The position numbers and the translations under genes were made by a program. Below are positions 1 to 12,867 of a stretch of 64,000 nt of DNA, piece after piece (the stretch's first letter is position 1; each line of letters begins with the position of its first letter). This DNA is from Carboxylicivirga fragile (GTDB lineage: Bacteria; Bacteroidota; Bacteroidia; Bacteroidales; Marinilabiliaceae), in NCBI GenBank assembly GCA_025499625.1, contig JAFMVD010000007.1, positions 78,215 through 142,214 of the forward strand, written 5' to 3'. A model generated the notes under the pieces. That model made no database searches. It had not been told where the DNA came from and was given only the letters and a program-made list of their open reading frames with translations.

Positions 1-185
1 TTCCAGCGCAAACCTCCTACAGGAGCCGCGGCAAATGGGATACCTTTATAAATAGTAAGGTTTTCCATAACTGTTCCCTGAATGATGCCGCCCTCAACTT
101 TTAGCTGGCCAGGTTGAAGCTTACTATGGCATGAGATCATCCCCAAAACAAAAAGCAGAAGCAATAAGGTTTTTAAATTTTTCAT
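1..185 (-). CDS. Carboxylesterase type B, N-terminal part only
   Basis: Only the first 61 codons lie in the window; the gene continues past the left edge. The protein starts with a lipoprotein signal (MKNLKTLLLLL, lipobox ending ISC at about residue 19), so it is probably tethered to a membrane. The following GGIIQGTVM and YKGIPFAAAPVGGLRW are the standard opening of the type B carboxylesterase (para-nitrobenzyl esterase, PF00135) alpha/beta hydrolase family. In this locus it could remove ester groups from xylan side chains, but substrate cannot be told from this fragment. The catalytic triad is not visible. It is preceded by 230 bp without another gene and may have its own promoter. Confidence 0.8.
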   Translation of the reverse strand, partial: MKNLKTLLLLLFVLGMISCHSKLQPGQLKVEGGIIQGTVMENLTIYKGIPFAAAPVGGLRW

Positions 186-254
186 TGTTAAGTGGGTTTA
201 TGATGGACTACTGTTAAAATTAGCAATCAATTTCTTAAATTTAACTATTGTTGT

Positions 255-277
255 CTTTTGGGAATTATCCCCAAAAG
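255..277. other. Short perfect inverted repeat
   Basis: CTTTTGGG (255-262) and CCCAAAAG (270-277) form an 8-bp stem with a 7-nt loop. It lies between the carboxylesterase and the CE1 gene. It has no T-run on either side, so its role (terminator, operator or none) is open. Confidence 0.35.
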
Positions 278-360
278 AATGAAAAGTCAGTTCGTTAAAA
301 TGATACCGGTGATCGACAAAGCTTTTGGCCTAATCGATGCCAGTTTACTCATTAATTTAG

Positions 361-393
361 TCAACTTCATCGGGATTGCACCAATGAAGTTGA
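361..393 (-). terminator. Hairpin downstream of the CE1 esterase gene
   Basis: A 10-bp perfect inverted repeat, TCAACTTCAT (361-370) and ATGAAGTTGA (384-393), with a 13-nt loop. It begins 23 bp after the esterase stop codon in the direction of transcription. The sequence after it is AT-rich but has no clean T-run, so it may be a weak terminator or an mRNA-end stabilising stem for the 6487-416 operon. Confidence 0.45.
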
Positions 394-415
394 TCAAAAA
401 TGACACTATAGATGA

Positions 416-4098
<3,683 letters not shown>

Positions 4099-4274
4099 TA
4101 TTATAGATTTAGTTATTTGAAGGGTAAATAATTAATAGGAAATGATAAGTAATTGCACCAGCTCGGCCATTCTTGGCCTCCTGGATACGCAAAACAGGTA
4201 TAATTGGAGTCGATTTCATAAAACTTAGCTATCATTAATTCTCGGTTAGAATATTGCGCACCTTTGATAGGCTT

Positions 4275-5537
4275 TTAATTCTGATCAGGAAGGATAATCT
4301 GATATTTTCCACTCAGATGCATAAGACTGAACAAGTATAGTAGCCCATCATAATAAGGATCAAAATATCCATCATCATACGGTTCCAATTTCTCATTCCA
4401 GATTTTATGGACAAAATCCATACTGTTTTGGTTGCTGTTGATATTGATTAATGAAGCAGTTGCCGCTGTAGATATTAGTCCTAGCGAATGTCTTAATGTG
4501 GGCTCATAATCACCTGCCGGAAGGATCCATTCAGGCTCTGAGCCATCTAAATCATACTGATCTTTAAAGGAATCCATTCCTTTTGATCTCAGGAAGTTCT
4601 GAAAACGCTCGGCATAACTTTCCTGCCATTCTTTGTCTTTTCCGTACCATAAATAATCCATTGCTATATTCATTGGAACTCTCCATGAATCATACCGAAA
4701 TCCGGGCTTCATCCAGGGAGTAGGATGAGGTTCACCACTGAACTCAGTATAGTCAGAATTAAGACCGGTAACAGGGTGACATGCACGGTGCAGAAAAACC
4801 CTCGAAGTATCGGCGCAATCACGATAAAATTGTTCGTGACCGTCATTGGCATAGTCAGCCCATATTTCATAAAACGCAGGGACATGGTAAGAGGGGTCGG
4901 TCCAATTGTATCCATGTCCTCCCGGAACAAAAGAAATTTGCTTGTATTCAAGATTTATAAAAGGTTGCACATATTCAGCCCCGTCTTTTTCCCACATGGC
5001 ATCGAGTATGTGTCTGGCTTCTGCATAATAGTCGATGCCGGTGTCATTACCCCAACGGTTAGATGCAAGCAACAGAGTTGTGACAAAATATAACTCTCCG
5101 TCGGAAGCACTTCCGGGAGAATTAATCTTCATTTTTTCAGGATCAAAGCTCCATGCAAAATAGCCTTTTCCCGGACCATCCTGATGTTGTAGATACTTTT
5201 TTGACCAACGCCAAATGCGATCAAAAACATCTTTTTTATCCAACTGAACGGCAACCATCATACCATATGAAACACCTTCGGTGCGTACATCCTTATTTTT
5301 TATATCAGAAACATAGCCCAATGAATCACCAACTTCGAAATATATGCGATCAGGTCCTTCAAACAGATCGAAATATGTTTTTTCTACCTTCTTATTAATA
5401 TCTTCCTGACTGTAACCGGCTTCAAGAAATAGATTTCGGTAAATTCCGGATGAGTGGTTCTGTGCAGAAAGGGGAATATGCATTATAGAAAAGATAAATA
5501 TTAAAAAGGGAACTATTTTTTTGAATTGCAACTTCAT
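4275..5537 (-). CDS. GH8 reducing-end xylose-releasing exo-oligoxylanase-like
   Basis: A 420-residue GH8 enzyme. I chose the start at 5537 (MKLQFKKIVPFLIF), which gives a clean signal peptide ending in PLSAQ; a longer open frame to 5618 would overlap the upstream gene and hide that peptide. Catalytic signatures are VRTEGVSYGMM (general acid Glu), TDPSYHVPAFYEIW and RYDSWRVPMN (Asp general base region). These match the Rex subgroup of GH8, which trims xylose from the reducing end of xylo-oligosaccharides, rather than endoglucanases. Family length of about 380-420 agrees. It lies 53 bp after the alpha/beta hydrolase in the same operon and probably works in the periplasm on imported oligosaccharides. 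Confidence 0.87.
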   Translation of the reverse strand: MKLQFKKIVPFLIFIFSIMHIPLSAQNHSSGIYRNLFLEAGYSQEDINKKVEKTYFDLFEGPDRIYFEVGDSLGYVSDIKNKDVRTEGVSYGMMVAVQLDKKDVFDRIWRWSKKYLQHQDGPGKGYFAWSFDPEKMKINSPGSASDGELYFVTTLLLASNRWGNDTGIDYYAEARHILDAMWEKDGAEYVQPFINLEYKQISFVPGGHGYNWTDPSYHVPAFYEIWADYANDGHEQFYRDCADTSRVFLHRACHPVTGLNSDYTEFSGEPHPTPWMKPGFRYDSWRVPMNIAMDYLWYGKDKEWQESYAERFQNFLRSKGMDSFKDQYDLDGSEPEWILPAGDYEPTLRHSLGLISTAATASLININSNQNSMDFVHKIWNEKLEPYDDGYFDPYYDGLLYLFSLMHLSGKYQIILPDQN

Positions 5538-5590
5538 AGTCTTACACTTGCTTTTTAGGTCCATAAAAAACGGTTTAATAGTAGTATGAA

Positions 5591-6487
5591 TTAGAGAATT
5601 TCTGAATCCTTCATCCATTGAAACAGGGGATCAATCCAGGAATCGTGCTGAAAAACAAAGCCATGATTCCCTTTGGGATAGATATGCATTTCAACGGGTA
5701 CCTGATGGTATCTCAATTGTTCGAAATAGGATATGCTATTGTCAACATCAACAACCACATCATCAGCAGCATGAGTTATATAGGCTTGAGGAGTATCTTT
5801 AGTTACCTGCAATTCCGATGAATATTGAATAATTTTATCAAAACCTGGGTTTTCTCCAAGTAGCTGGGTTCTGGATCCCATGTGAGTGAGACTATCGCTC
5901 ATACTAATAACAGGATAAACTAATATTTGAAAGTCGGGGCGAAGATTTGTTTGTTCCACATTGTCAATTACTGGATCATAATGCGTGGCCAATGTGGAAG
6001 CCAGGTGTCCACCGGCAGAAAAACCCATAATCCCAATTTTCTCAGGGTCTATATTCCATTTTGAAGCGTTTTCCCTAACTATTTTCATTGCTTTCTGCGC
6101 ATCCTGGAGAGGTATGATAGTGCTATCATCTGAAGAGGGATCGGGCAATCGGTACTTAAGGACAAATGCGACAACTCCGTTTGCAGCTAGCTTTTTGGCA
6201 GTAGTAATTCCTTCTCCTTGATAAACTATAACACTGTACCCTCCACCTGGACAAATAATAATAGCAGGCCAAAGTGTATTATTTCCTTCAGGTAAATACA
6301 TTTCTATACTCGGATATATGACTTTTCTTATCAGTCCATCCGATGACTCAATATCCAAACTCTGGTTTTCGACAACCTCAAGATCTTCTTTTTCATTGTC
6401 GTATAGTTCAATAATTTCCTGGCCACTTGTCTGGCTTAAAACCATAGTAAGCATTAGCAGAAACAGTAATCGTTTTAAGATATTCAT
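5591..6487 (-). CDS. Alpha/beta hydrolase, probable xylan deacylase
   Basis: A 298-residue secreted alpha/beta hydrolase of the BD-FAE / dienelactone-hydrolase-like group. After a signal peptide (LLFLLMLTMVLSQTSG) and an acidic linker, residues about 75-90 contain the oxyanion motif CPGGGY. The nucleophile elbow is GFSAGG, and the C-terminal part shows AADDVVVD (acid) and GNHGFVFQ (His). Relatives in PULs remove acetyl or feruloyl esters. It is the first gene of the operon that continues with GH8, GH9 and CE1, about 220 bp downstream of the promoter-like element at 6710-6755. Exact ester specificity is unknown. Confidence 0.8.
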   Translation of the reverse strand: MNILKRLLFLLMLTMVLSQTSGQEIIELYDNEKEDLEVVENQSLDIESSDGLIRKVIYPSIEMYLPEGNNTLWPAIIICPGGGYSVIVYQGEGITTAKKLAANGVVAFVLKYRLPDPSSDDSTIIPLQDAQKAMKIVRENASKWNIDPEKIGIMGFSAGGHLASTLATHYDPVIDNVEQTNLRPDFQILVYPVISMSDSLTHMGSRTQLLGENPGFDKIIQYSSELQVTKDTPQAYITHAADDVVVDVDNSISYFEQLRYHQVPVEMHIYPKGNHGFVFQHDSWIDPLFQWMKDSEIL

Positions 6488-6995
6488 TGTTTTTTGCGTT
6501 TTTCTTCTTACTTATCGATTTGTTTATTAAAGTATATTTGAATGAATAGATGATCCTTTCTTCCGCTAACTGACCAATTCTTTTCTCATGATTTATAATG
6601 GTTAAAACCCTATTGAGCTATTCTGGTGATTGCTTACAAATGTTTCAGAAAAGTTTTAAAAAAACTAACAGTCCTTGGGTATTGTACACTTCAAGCTATT
6701 AGCATTAAGCAAACTTAAAGATTTTGACACATTGAGTTTTTTAATTTTAGATATTTGATTTTAGATTTCGAACTAAATATGATTAGTGGAAATAATATTT
6801 AAATTAGATCATATTTAATTGAATGTAAGCCAAATTACTAATGAGAATCTTCATTAATAATTCTGCAAGCTTCAAAATTTGAGATTGCAAATCATCTTTC
6901 TATTACATTCTGAGTTTTAATATTTAAATCGAACCCAGCTTAGTAGAACAAAAAAAATGCAACTCTGATATTCTGAATTAGAATCAGGACAAAAG
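6488..6995. other. Gene-free region upstream of the 6487-416 operon
   Basis: About 500 bp of AT-rich DNA without a coding frame that I can support. It contains the -7 box and TTAGATATT element at 6710-6769 and otherwise shows nothing recognisable. It separates the terminator of the susC/susD operon from the esterase-GH8-GH9 operon. Confidence 0.5.
6710..6769 (-). promoter_or_regulatory. Promoter and putative regulator site of the 6487-416 operon
   Basis: On the minus strand 6717-6710 reads TAAGTTTG, a perfect Bacteroidota -7 box (TAnnTTTG). No -33 TTG is present at the usual distance. Instead TTAGATATT starts at 6747, exactly 30 bp from the box end, followed by TTAGATTTC at 6761 (14-bp period). 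The same box-to-element distance is found at 11994, 24865, 33449 and 48671. The expected second half-site at a 21-bp period (6768) is degenerate here. Predicted leader is about 215 nt. Confidence 0.6.
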
Positions 6996-7034
6996 AAAAA
7001 CCGGAAGAAAGGATCAAGTTTTCTTCCGGTTTTT
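6996..7034 (-). terminator. Intrinsic terminator of the susC/susD operon
   Basis: AAAAACCGGAAGAAA (6996-7010) pairs with TTTCTTCCGGTTTTT (7020-7034) around a short loop. In the transcribed (minus) direction the GC-rich stem is followed by a T-run. It starts about 30 bp after the SusD stop codon. A smaller hairpin, TATCCTG/CAGGATA at 7034-7052, precedes it. Confidence 0.85.
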
Positions 7035-7065
7035 ATCCTGAATAACAGGATACTTTTAGGGTAGA

Positions 7066-8793
7066 TTAATTACTAAATCCAGGATAAAGTGCATCATTAC
7101 CGAATCCGGGAACTTGTTCCAACATCCCATTTGAAAGATCGATTTGTCTCTGTGGAATAGGGAAGAAACCTTTGGTTTCATCATAACGAGCGCTATAACC
7201 TTTGCTATTAAGCCCGTTAAATACATCAGGATTTCCAAAGTTATAAACTGGTGTTCCCATCTGAGTCTCAAGTGCAGTTTTGGTGTAGTCTGCACCCCAA
7301 CGACGCATATCGTTCCAACGTAATCCTTCAAAAGCAAGCTCATGATGACGCTCCTTTTGAATATTTTCCAACGAATATGCTACCGGATCAAGGTCAACAC
7401 GACCACGTACTTCATTCATGTATGACGCGTCTTCGGTTAACTCAGACATCATCAGTAATACATCGGCAAAACGGATGAAAACCAAATCATCACCATGCGA
7501 TAACTGATTATTGTCTTGATTACCGTACATGATGACGCTGTAATCATTCTTAATTGAGCCGTCAGGAGCTTTTGCGGTGACACCGTTATATTTCTTACCC
7601 CAATAATTACTTTCCATCACAAAATCCCATTGACCTTTTGCATAATTAGGAAGCTCAGATTCAATATCAATTACAGAAGCCCAAAGACGGATATCGTCTG
7701 GCTCATCAATCATCCACTGATCAACAATACCTTTAGGGATAGAGTTACCTTGTCCCCAACCTCCTGCAAAAGGAAATGTATTACCTAGCGATTGTAATCC
7801 TCGCAATGCAAAGAACAATTGAAACGTATTACTATAACCTCGTCGTATATCCCAATTGGCAAAGTTCGAAAACTTAAGCGCAAATACTGTCTCAGGGTTT
7901 ACAGCACCATTATCAGCAGCATACAGAAGCTCTTTGCCTGTTTGCTCCATATAATCAGTCATGTAAGGATAATCATTTATTGTCAAAGAATTTGTATAAG
8001 GCCAAAGTTCGTGATAATCGTCAACCAAATAATGTCCGCTGGCACTTATGCATTCTCCCAACCAAGACGTAACTTCAGCCTTGGTAACACCAGGGAGTGA
8101 AGTCTCTTGGTAAAAACCAGTATAAAAAAGCCACACACGAGCCATTAAGGCTTGAGCTGCCCAAACAGTTACACGACCTTCCTCTGTTGAAGAATAAGGC
8201 ACTTGGGGCAATATTTCAATGGCTGTTTTTAAGTCTAAAGTTATTTGCCCATAAATCTCTTCAGTACTCGCAGCGGGCAAATTAGCTTCTTCCGTGGTTA
8301 TTTTTAGCGGCACATTTCCAAATAGAGTCGCCAAACGGTAGAAAAAGAAAGCTCTTAAGAAAAGGGCTTCTCCCTTGTATTGATTTTTCAGTTCGGGACT
8401 CACAACAATGTCACTTAGAAGATCCATATTTTCAAGGGCAAAATTTGCGCGGTGAATTCCTTCGTAAGTAACTTCCCATGTATGAGACAACATTTCAGGA
8501 TCGGAATACATCATGGCCTCGTATGATTGAGCCTTAATGTCGTTAACGCCACCGCCGCCCAACTTTTCGTCACTGGCCACTTCACAAACAAACAAGTAAC
8601 TTTGATCTACATTACGCTGTTCGTTATTCATGGTAGTATAAATGCCTGCCATCATTTGTTTGGCATCATCTGCAGTCTGCGGAAAGTTATCTGAAGTTTT
8701 TTGAGTAAGTGGCTCCACATTCAGAAAATCCTCTGAGCAGCTACCCAAAATCGTAGCAGCAATGATTAAATATGCTATTTTTTTCATAATCAT
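7066..8793 (-). CDS. SusD/RagB-family outer-membrane lipoprotein
   Basis: A 575-residue surface glycan-binding lipoprotein. The signal peptide (KKIAYLIIAATILG) ends in the lipobox LGSC, followed by the usual SEDFLNVEP start of mature SusD proteins. TPR-like helices (residues about 90-320) and the C-terminal SusD domain are recognisable, including ERHHELAFEGLRWNDMRRWG. It is 14 bp downstream of its SusC partner and closes that operon. Translation could start at 8793 (MIMKK) or 8787 (MKK). It should deliver oligosaccharides to the SusC pore; the ligand is presumably a xylan fragment but that is inferred from context. Confidence 0.95.
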   Translation of the reverse strand: MIMKKIAYLIIAATILGSCSEDFLNVEPLTQKTSDNFPQTADDAKQMMAGIYTTMNNEQRNVDQSYLFVCEVASDEKLGGGGVNDIKAQSYEAMMYSDPEMLSHTWEVTYEGIHRANFALENMDLLSDIVVSPELKNQYKGEALFLRAFFFYRLATLFGNVPLKITTEEANLPAASTEEIYGQITLDLKTAIEILPQVPYSSTEEGRVTVWAAQALMARVWLFYTGFYQETSLPGVTKAEVTSWLGECISASGHYLVDDYHELWPYTNSLTINDYPYMTDYMEQTGKELLYAADNGAVNPETVFALKFSNFANWDIRRGYSNTFQLFFALRGLQSLGNTFPFAGGWGQGNSIPKGIVDQWMIDEPDDIRLWASVIDIESELPNYAKGQWDFVMESNYWGKKYNGVTAKAPDGSIKNDYSVIMYGNQDNNQLSHGDDLVFIRFADVLLMMSELTEDASYMNEVRGRVDLDPVAYSLENIQKERHHELAFEGLRWNDMRRWGADYTKTALETQMGTPVYNFGNPDVFNGLNSKGYSARYDETKGFFPIPQRQIDLSNGMLEQVPGFGNDALYPGFSN

Positions 8794-8807
8794 CTAAAAT
8801 AAGTTTA

Positions 8808-11800
8808 TTAGAATTTCAAATTAAATCCTACCATATAAGTTTTTGGAGCAGGATAAAAACCTAGATCAATACCTTGCACAAAACCTTGTTCATCACCATA
8901 ACCTACCTCAGGATCTAAGCCAGAATAGTCGGTAAAAGTAAATAAGTTACGTCCTGCCACGAACATACGAGCTTGCGACAATGGCAATTTAGGTAACAGC
9001 TTTTTAAAGTCATAACCAAGGGTTATATTCTGAATTTTAACAAAGTCACCATCTTCAATGTATAGCTCTGATATATTTAACCGGTTGGTTCCATTACCTG
9101 GAGTCATGCGAGGAATCTTGTTAGAAGTTCCTTCACCGGTCCAACGACCCAAAATGTCGGTGGTATAGTTATGGAACTCGTTGTCGCCAAAAGAACGATA
9201 CGACTTCAGTATTTGATGACCAAATGCACCATTACCACTTAATGAGAAATCGAATCCTTTATATGCTAGGTTAAGGCTAAAACCAATTCTAACATCCGGA
9301 TGAGGATTACCAATCATGGTTTTATCTTCTGCAGTCACCTCACCGTCACCATTGACGTCAGAGAAAATAACATCCCCTGGCTGAGGGTTTGACTGTAGAA
9401 AGCCATGAGTCCAGTCCGCAATTTGTTGTTCATTCTGGAAAATCCCTTCTGTTTTGTATCCGTAGAAATAGCCTGCAGGCATACCATTTTCAACTCGCCA
9501 AACCGGGTCGGTACCTTGTGAAATAACATTTGGGTCACTTGCCAGAAAACCAGTATTGTCACCAAATTTAGTAACTGTATTTGTATTTTTAGAGATATTA
9601 AATTGGGCACCATAAGTGAATTCGCCCACATTGTCATTCCAGCGCAATGCCAATTCAAATCCTTTGTTTTCGATATCGCCAGCATTGGCAAAAGCAGCAA
9701 CAGGACCCATAACATCTGAAATGTTAGGACGAACCAACCAATCCTTTGTGGTCTTGACATAATAATCGAACGAACCCTGAAGTCTTGAGCTTAGGAAATG
9801 GACATCCAAACCAATATCCAATTGCTCAGAAGTTTCCCAAGTGATAGCAGGATTTGGGAGTACAGAAGGATAACCACCCAGTTGCATTTTAGATCGATCG
9901 TTTCCGAATCTGTAATTGTTTTCAGCATCAAAACCAATAAGGCTCAAGTACTGGTAAGAATCAACATTTTGATTACCGTTTTGTCCCCAACTGGCTCTTA
10001 ACTTCAAGAAATCAACAACTCCATTGTCTTTCATAAAACTTTCTTCGGTTATAACCCAACCGCCCGAAACTGATGGGAAATATCCCCAACGATTGCCACT
10101 TGGAAAATTAGAAGATCCGTCAGCACGCATCACCAAAGTAAGCAGATACTTTTCGTTAAAGTTGTAGTTGACCCTTCCAAAGTAGGAAGCAAGAACTCCA
10201 GGATCATTAGGTGCCCCCTCAATACTCGTTATACCTGATGTTAACCCATCGGTATTGTCAAGATAAGCGTATTTATAACCAATAAAAGTTGGATTGGCAT
10301 TGGTGACAGACATATTGGTGCCATATCCCCATTTTTCAGCAGATTGTCCAACCAACACATCAAAATTATGTTGATTCACTTTAAACTTATAATTCAATGT
10401 GTTTTCAAGAGTCCAACGGTATCCGCTGCCTGCATTTTGTATAATCCGACCGGGGGTCATAAATGCATCCCCAGCCAAAAAATATTCAGGTTGGTAGCTT
10501 CGGTAAGCATCGGCATGCATTCTGTATCCAAAGTTAGTTTTCCAAATCAACCCTTTAATTGGTTGAATTTGTAGATAGGCATTGCTATTTAGGTTGTAAT
10601 TCATGGTCTCATTTTGTCCACGATTTAAATCCATCAAAGCCTTTGGGTTATATACACGCGACGATAGTGCAGAAAGGCCTGAAGCATCATTATCTGCTTG
10701 TGCCCAATACTCGCCTTCAGCATTGTATGCAGGCACCAAAGGGTTTCCTGTCATCATGTTGCGGATGTCGTTGGAATACATGCCTCCTATGGCAATACCA
10801 CTTCTTTCGCGATAGCTGTAGTTTAAAGTTTGACCCATTTTAATGATGTCCAATCCACCTTTCTTATATAAAACATGGTCGCTGTTCAAACGCAAGGTAT
10901 ACCTGTCGCTTGTTGGCTGAACGGGTTTTCCCAAAGTACCTTCTTCTGACGAATAAGAAAATCCCATTGCGAATACTGAGTTTTCAGATCCACCGGTAAT
11001 GTTAATAGAATGGTTTTGAATGGGAGCATTCTTGTTCTCGATTTCTTTCATATAGTCGGTTCCTTGCCATCCATTTTGAACATCCTGGTATAAACCGGGA
11101 ATGATGGAAGCGAAATCAAGGGGATCTTTTCCTGAAACCACACGCTCCTCGTTGTAAATATCCATAAACTGCTGAGCATTCAACAAATCAGGCATTTTAT
11201 AAACATTCTGAACGCCATAAAACCCATCATATGTCACCAATGTACGTCCTTTTTTACCACTCTTGGTGGTTACCAAAATAACACCGTTGGCAGCCCTGGA
11301 TCCGTAAATAGCAGCAGAAGCCGCATCCTTCAACACATCGATCGATTCGATATCCGAAGGGTTGAGGGTATTGATATCGCCACCAGCAACACCATCAATC
11401 ACATAAAGCGGATTTGAATCACCAATAGTACCCAAACCACGAATATTCACTTTAAAACCTTCACCTGGCATGCCCGATGCCTGGGTAATGTTCACCCCTG
11501 GAGACATCGTCTGAATAGCATCTAATGCCTGAGTCGAATTCTGTCGCTGTAAATCATCTGATCCAAGTGAGAGGTTGGCACCGGTCACCAGTTTCTTCTT
11601 TTGTACACCGTAACCAATCACCACCACTTCGTCCAAGTCAGCGATGTCAGGTACCATGTTCACATTTATAGTAGTTTGTGTGCCAACTGTAATTTCTTGT
11701 GACTTCATTCCTATAAACGAGAACACCAATATGGCATTGTCGTCAGTAACTGTTATTAAGTAATTACCATCCAAATCGGTTATCAGACCGTTGTTGGTTC

Positions 11801-11933
11801 CTTTTTCAAGAACTGTTACCCCGGGAATGGGCTCGTTCTCATTGTCGTAAACCTTACCGCTCACCTTTTTTTGGGCAAACATAGCAAAGCCTACAAACAA
11901 AAAAAGAAGCAAAATGAGATTTCTTTTTTTCAT
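8808..11933 (-). CDS. SusC/RagA-family TonB-dependent outer-membrane transporter
   Basis: A 1041-residue importer. After a signal peptide (LILLLFLFVGFAMFAQ) comes the carboxypeptidase-D regulatory-like domain (residues about 22-110, SGKVYDNENEPIPGVTV), then the TonB plug (residues about 115-230, with GLGTIGDSNPLYVIDGV and DAASAAIYGSRAANGV), then the 22-strand barrel ending in the aromatic-rich GFNLKF. It forms a pair with the SusD at 7066. The predicted promoter element lies at 11994-12060, about 60 bp upstream. This is the third SusC/D pair of the locus and stands apart from the tandem xus pairs, so it may take a different, perhaps shorter or differently branched, product. Confidence 0.96.
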   Translation of the reverse strand: MKKRNLILLLFLFVGFAMFAQKKVSGKVYDNENEPIPGVTVLEKGTNNGLITDLDGNYLITVTDDNAILVFSFIGMKSQEITVGTQTTINVNMVPDIADLDEVVVIGYGVQKKKLVTGANLSLGSDDLQRQNSTQALDAIQTMSPGVNITQASGMPGEGFKVNIRGLGTIGDSNPLYVIDGVAGGDINTLNPSDIESIDVLKDAASAAIYGSRAANGVILVTTKSGKKGRTLVTYDGFYGVQNVYKMPDLLNAQQFMDIYNEERVVSGKDPLDFASIIPGLYQDVQNGWQGTDYMKEIENKNAPIQNHSINITGGSENSVFAMGFSYSSEEGTLGKPVQPTSDRYTLRLNSDHVLYKKGGLDIIKMGQTLNYSYRERSGIAIGGMYSNDIRNMMTGNPLVPAYNAEGEYWAQADNDASGLSALSSRVYNPKALMDLNRGQNETMNYNLNSNAYLQIQPIKGLIWKTNFGYRMHADAYRSYQPEYFLAGDAFMTPGRIIQNAGSGYRWTLENTLNYKFKVNQHNFDVLVGQSAEKWGYGTNMSVTNANPTFIGYKYAYLDNTDGLTSGITSIEGAPNDPGVLASYFGRVNYNFNEKYLLTLVMRADGSSNFPSGNRWGYFPSVSGGWVITEESFMKDNGVVDFLKLRASWGQNGNQNVDSYQYLSLIGFDAENNYRFGNDRSKMQLGGYPSVLPNPAITWETSEQLDIGLDVHFLSSRLQGSFDYYVKTTKDWLVRPNISDVMGPVAAFANAGDIENKGFELALRWNDNVGEFTYGAQFNISKNTNTVTKFGDNTGFLASDPNVISQGTDPVWRVENGMPAGYFYGYKTEGIFQNEQQIADWTHGFLQSNPQPGDVIFSDVNGDGEVTAEDKTMIGNPHPDVRIGFSLNLAYKGFDFSLSGNGAFGHQILKSYRSFGDNEFHNYTTDILGRWTGEGTSNKIPRMTPGNGTNRLNISELYIEDGDFVKIQNITLGYDFKKLLPKLPLSQARMFVAGRNLFTFTDYSGLDPEVGYGDEQGFVQGIDLGFYPAPKTYMVGFNLKF

Positions 11934-11993
11934 AAAATTTTGGTTTTAATCATTAAGTAATTATTTGTTAATTTTAATTAGAAAATGTTAATT

Positions 11994-12060
11994 CTAAAGT
12001 ATACTTTTCCCCTATTACTCAGTTTTAATATTGGATATAGTTATTAAGATTTTAGATATA
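11994..12060 (-). promoter_or_regulatory. Promoter and direct-repeat operator of the susC/susD operon
   Basis: The minus strand of 11994-12001 reads TACTTTAG, one mismatch from TAnnTTTG. Thirty bp upstream lie two half-sites in direct orientation, TTGGATATA (12031-12039) and TTAGATATA (12052-12060), with a 12-bp spacer and 21-bp period. The same arrangement occurs before three other operons of the locus (24865, 33449, 48671). Direct repeats with a two-turn period fit an AraC-type regulator such as the HTCS at 48927. Confidence 0.6.
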
Positions 12061-12178
12061 AGAGCAATGTGTACAACAGATAGATGTTTTTGAAAATACA
12101 CTTTAAAGAAAAGTATAAGCCAGATGAGCTTTTATTGATAAAGACTTGACTGTAAATAAGAATTCAATTTCATATTTA

Positions 12179-12605
12179 GCCTTCTTAATACATTAACCTC
12201 TCCCATCGTAAACTCAACGATGCAATAGCTGCCAAAGGAAATAATACTCTCAGCTGAAAGTGTCGTGGTGGTCGCCGATAGAGCATATGTTGATTTTGAA
12301 AACCTCTACAGGTGGCATAAAGGCAATAGTTATTTTGTTGTTCGCTTAAAGAAATCTGTCAAGTTAAAACATCTTGTCGAACAGGATCTTCCAGAAAGCC
12401 GACATCAAATCAACCAACAAAACATACAACTAATCACCAACCAGTTTACTTGGACAGCAAACACGATATCAGATTTATATAAAGCCAGATGGGAGATTGA
12501 GCAATTTTAAAGATATAAATTAGTTGTTGAAAATCAAGTCCTTCTAGGAACATTACCCAATGCCGTTTTAATACAGATTTGGACAGCAATAATAACAGAA
12601 TAAAA
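12179..12605 (+). pseudogene. Remnant of IS4-family transposase (copy B)
   Basis: A decayed transposase segment. From about 12190 to 12407 it is nearly identical to 15459-15676 of the second remnant. It encodes VVVADRAYVDFENLY and VVRLKKSVK, the region around the second catalytic Asp of the IS4-type DDE fold. After an internal deletion it continues into ITNQFTWTANTISDLYKARWEIEQF, which contains the catalytic Glu region (Y-(2)-R-(3)-E signature). A stop follows, and the out-of-frame bases still encode degraded KDI..LLKIKSF and LPNAVLIQIWTAIITE. No terminal inverted repeats were recognised. It cannot encode an active enzyme. Confidence 0.85.
12190..12407 (+). repeat. Direct repeat shared with 15459-15676
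   Basis: About 218 bp nearly identical to 15459-15676 in the same orientation, both being parts of the transposase remnants. The two copies bracket the histidine kinase and receiver genes, so recombination between them would delete that cassette. Both copies carry the same frame-disrupting GGAAATAATACTC stretch. Confidence 0.85.
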
Positions 12606-12867
12606 TAAAAAGTGTCTATTAATATATAACTTATTTATTAAATTCCTTTTAACCCGCCTATTTAATCAGTATAATGATGTTTATTGAGTTCTTTTTACCG
12701 AACTATAATTCAGATAAAGAATTTCGAATTTAATCAATTTCTATAAGTATAGACTGTATCGACGGATTCGGTTCAAAAAGCGAATACAATCACTCTTTTA
12801 GCCAGCATAGACTTTTTCAGCACCATGTGATTAATCATATTCGAAGTAGTAAGCGGCTAGCGGTTGT
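12606..12867. other. Gene-free stretch after IS remnant B
   Basis: About 260 bp of AT-rich sequence. I see no supportable coding frame, RNA gene or terminator in it. Confidence 0.4.

Noticed and set aside
4165..4178. GGCCA/TGGCC hairpin between GH9 and GH8 genes as terminator
   Set aside because: Only five base pairs and no T-run; it also falls in the open stretch after GH8.
5538..5618. Longer N-terminus of the GH8 protein
   Set aside because: It would overlap the upstream gene and place about 27 residues before a perfect signal peptide.
7056..7343. Second reading frames inside the SusD, SusC and glycosidase genes on both strands
   Set aside because: They are shadows of strongly conserved coding frames and show no family features of their own.
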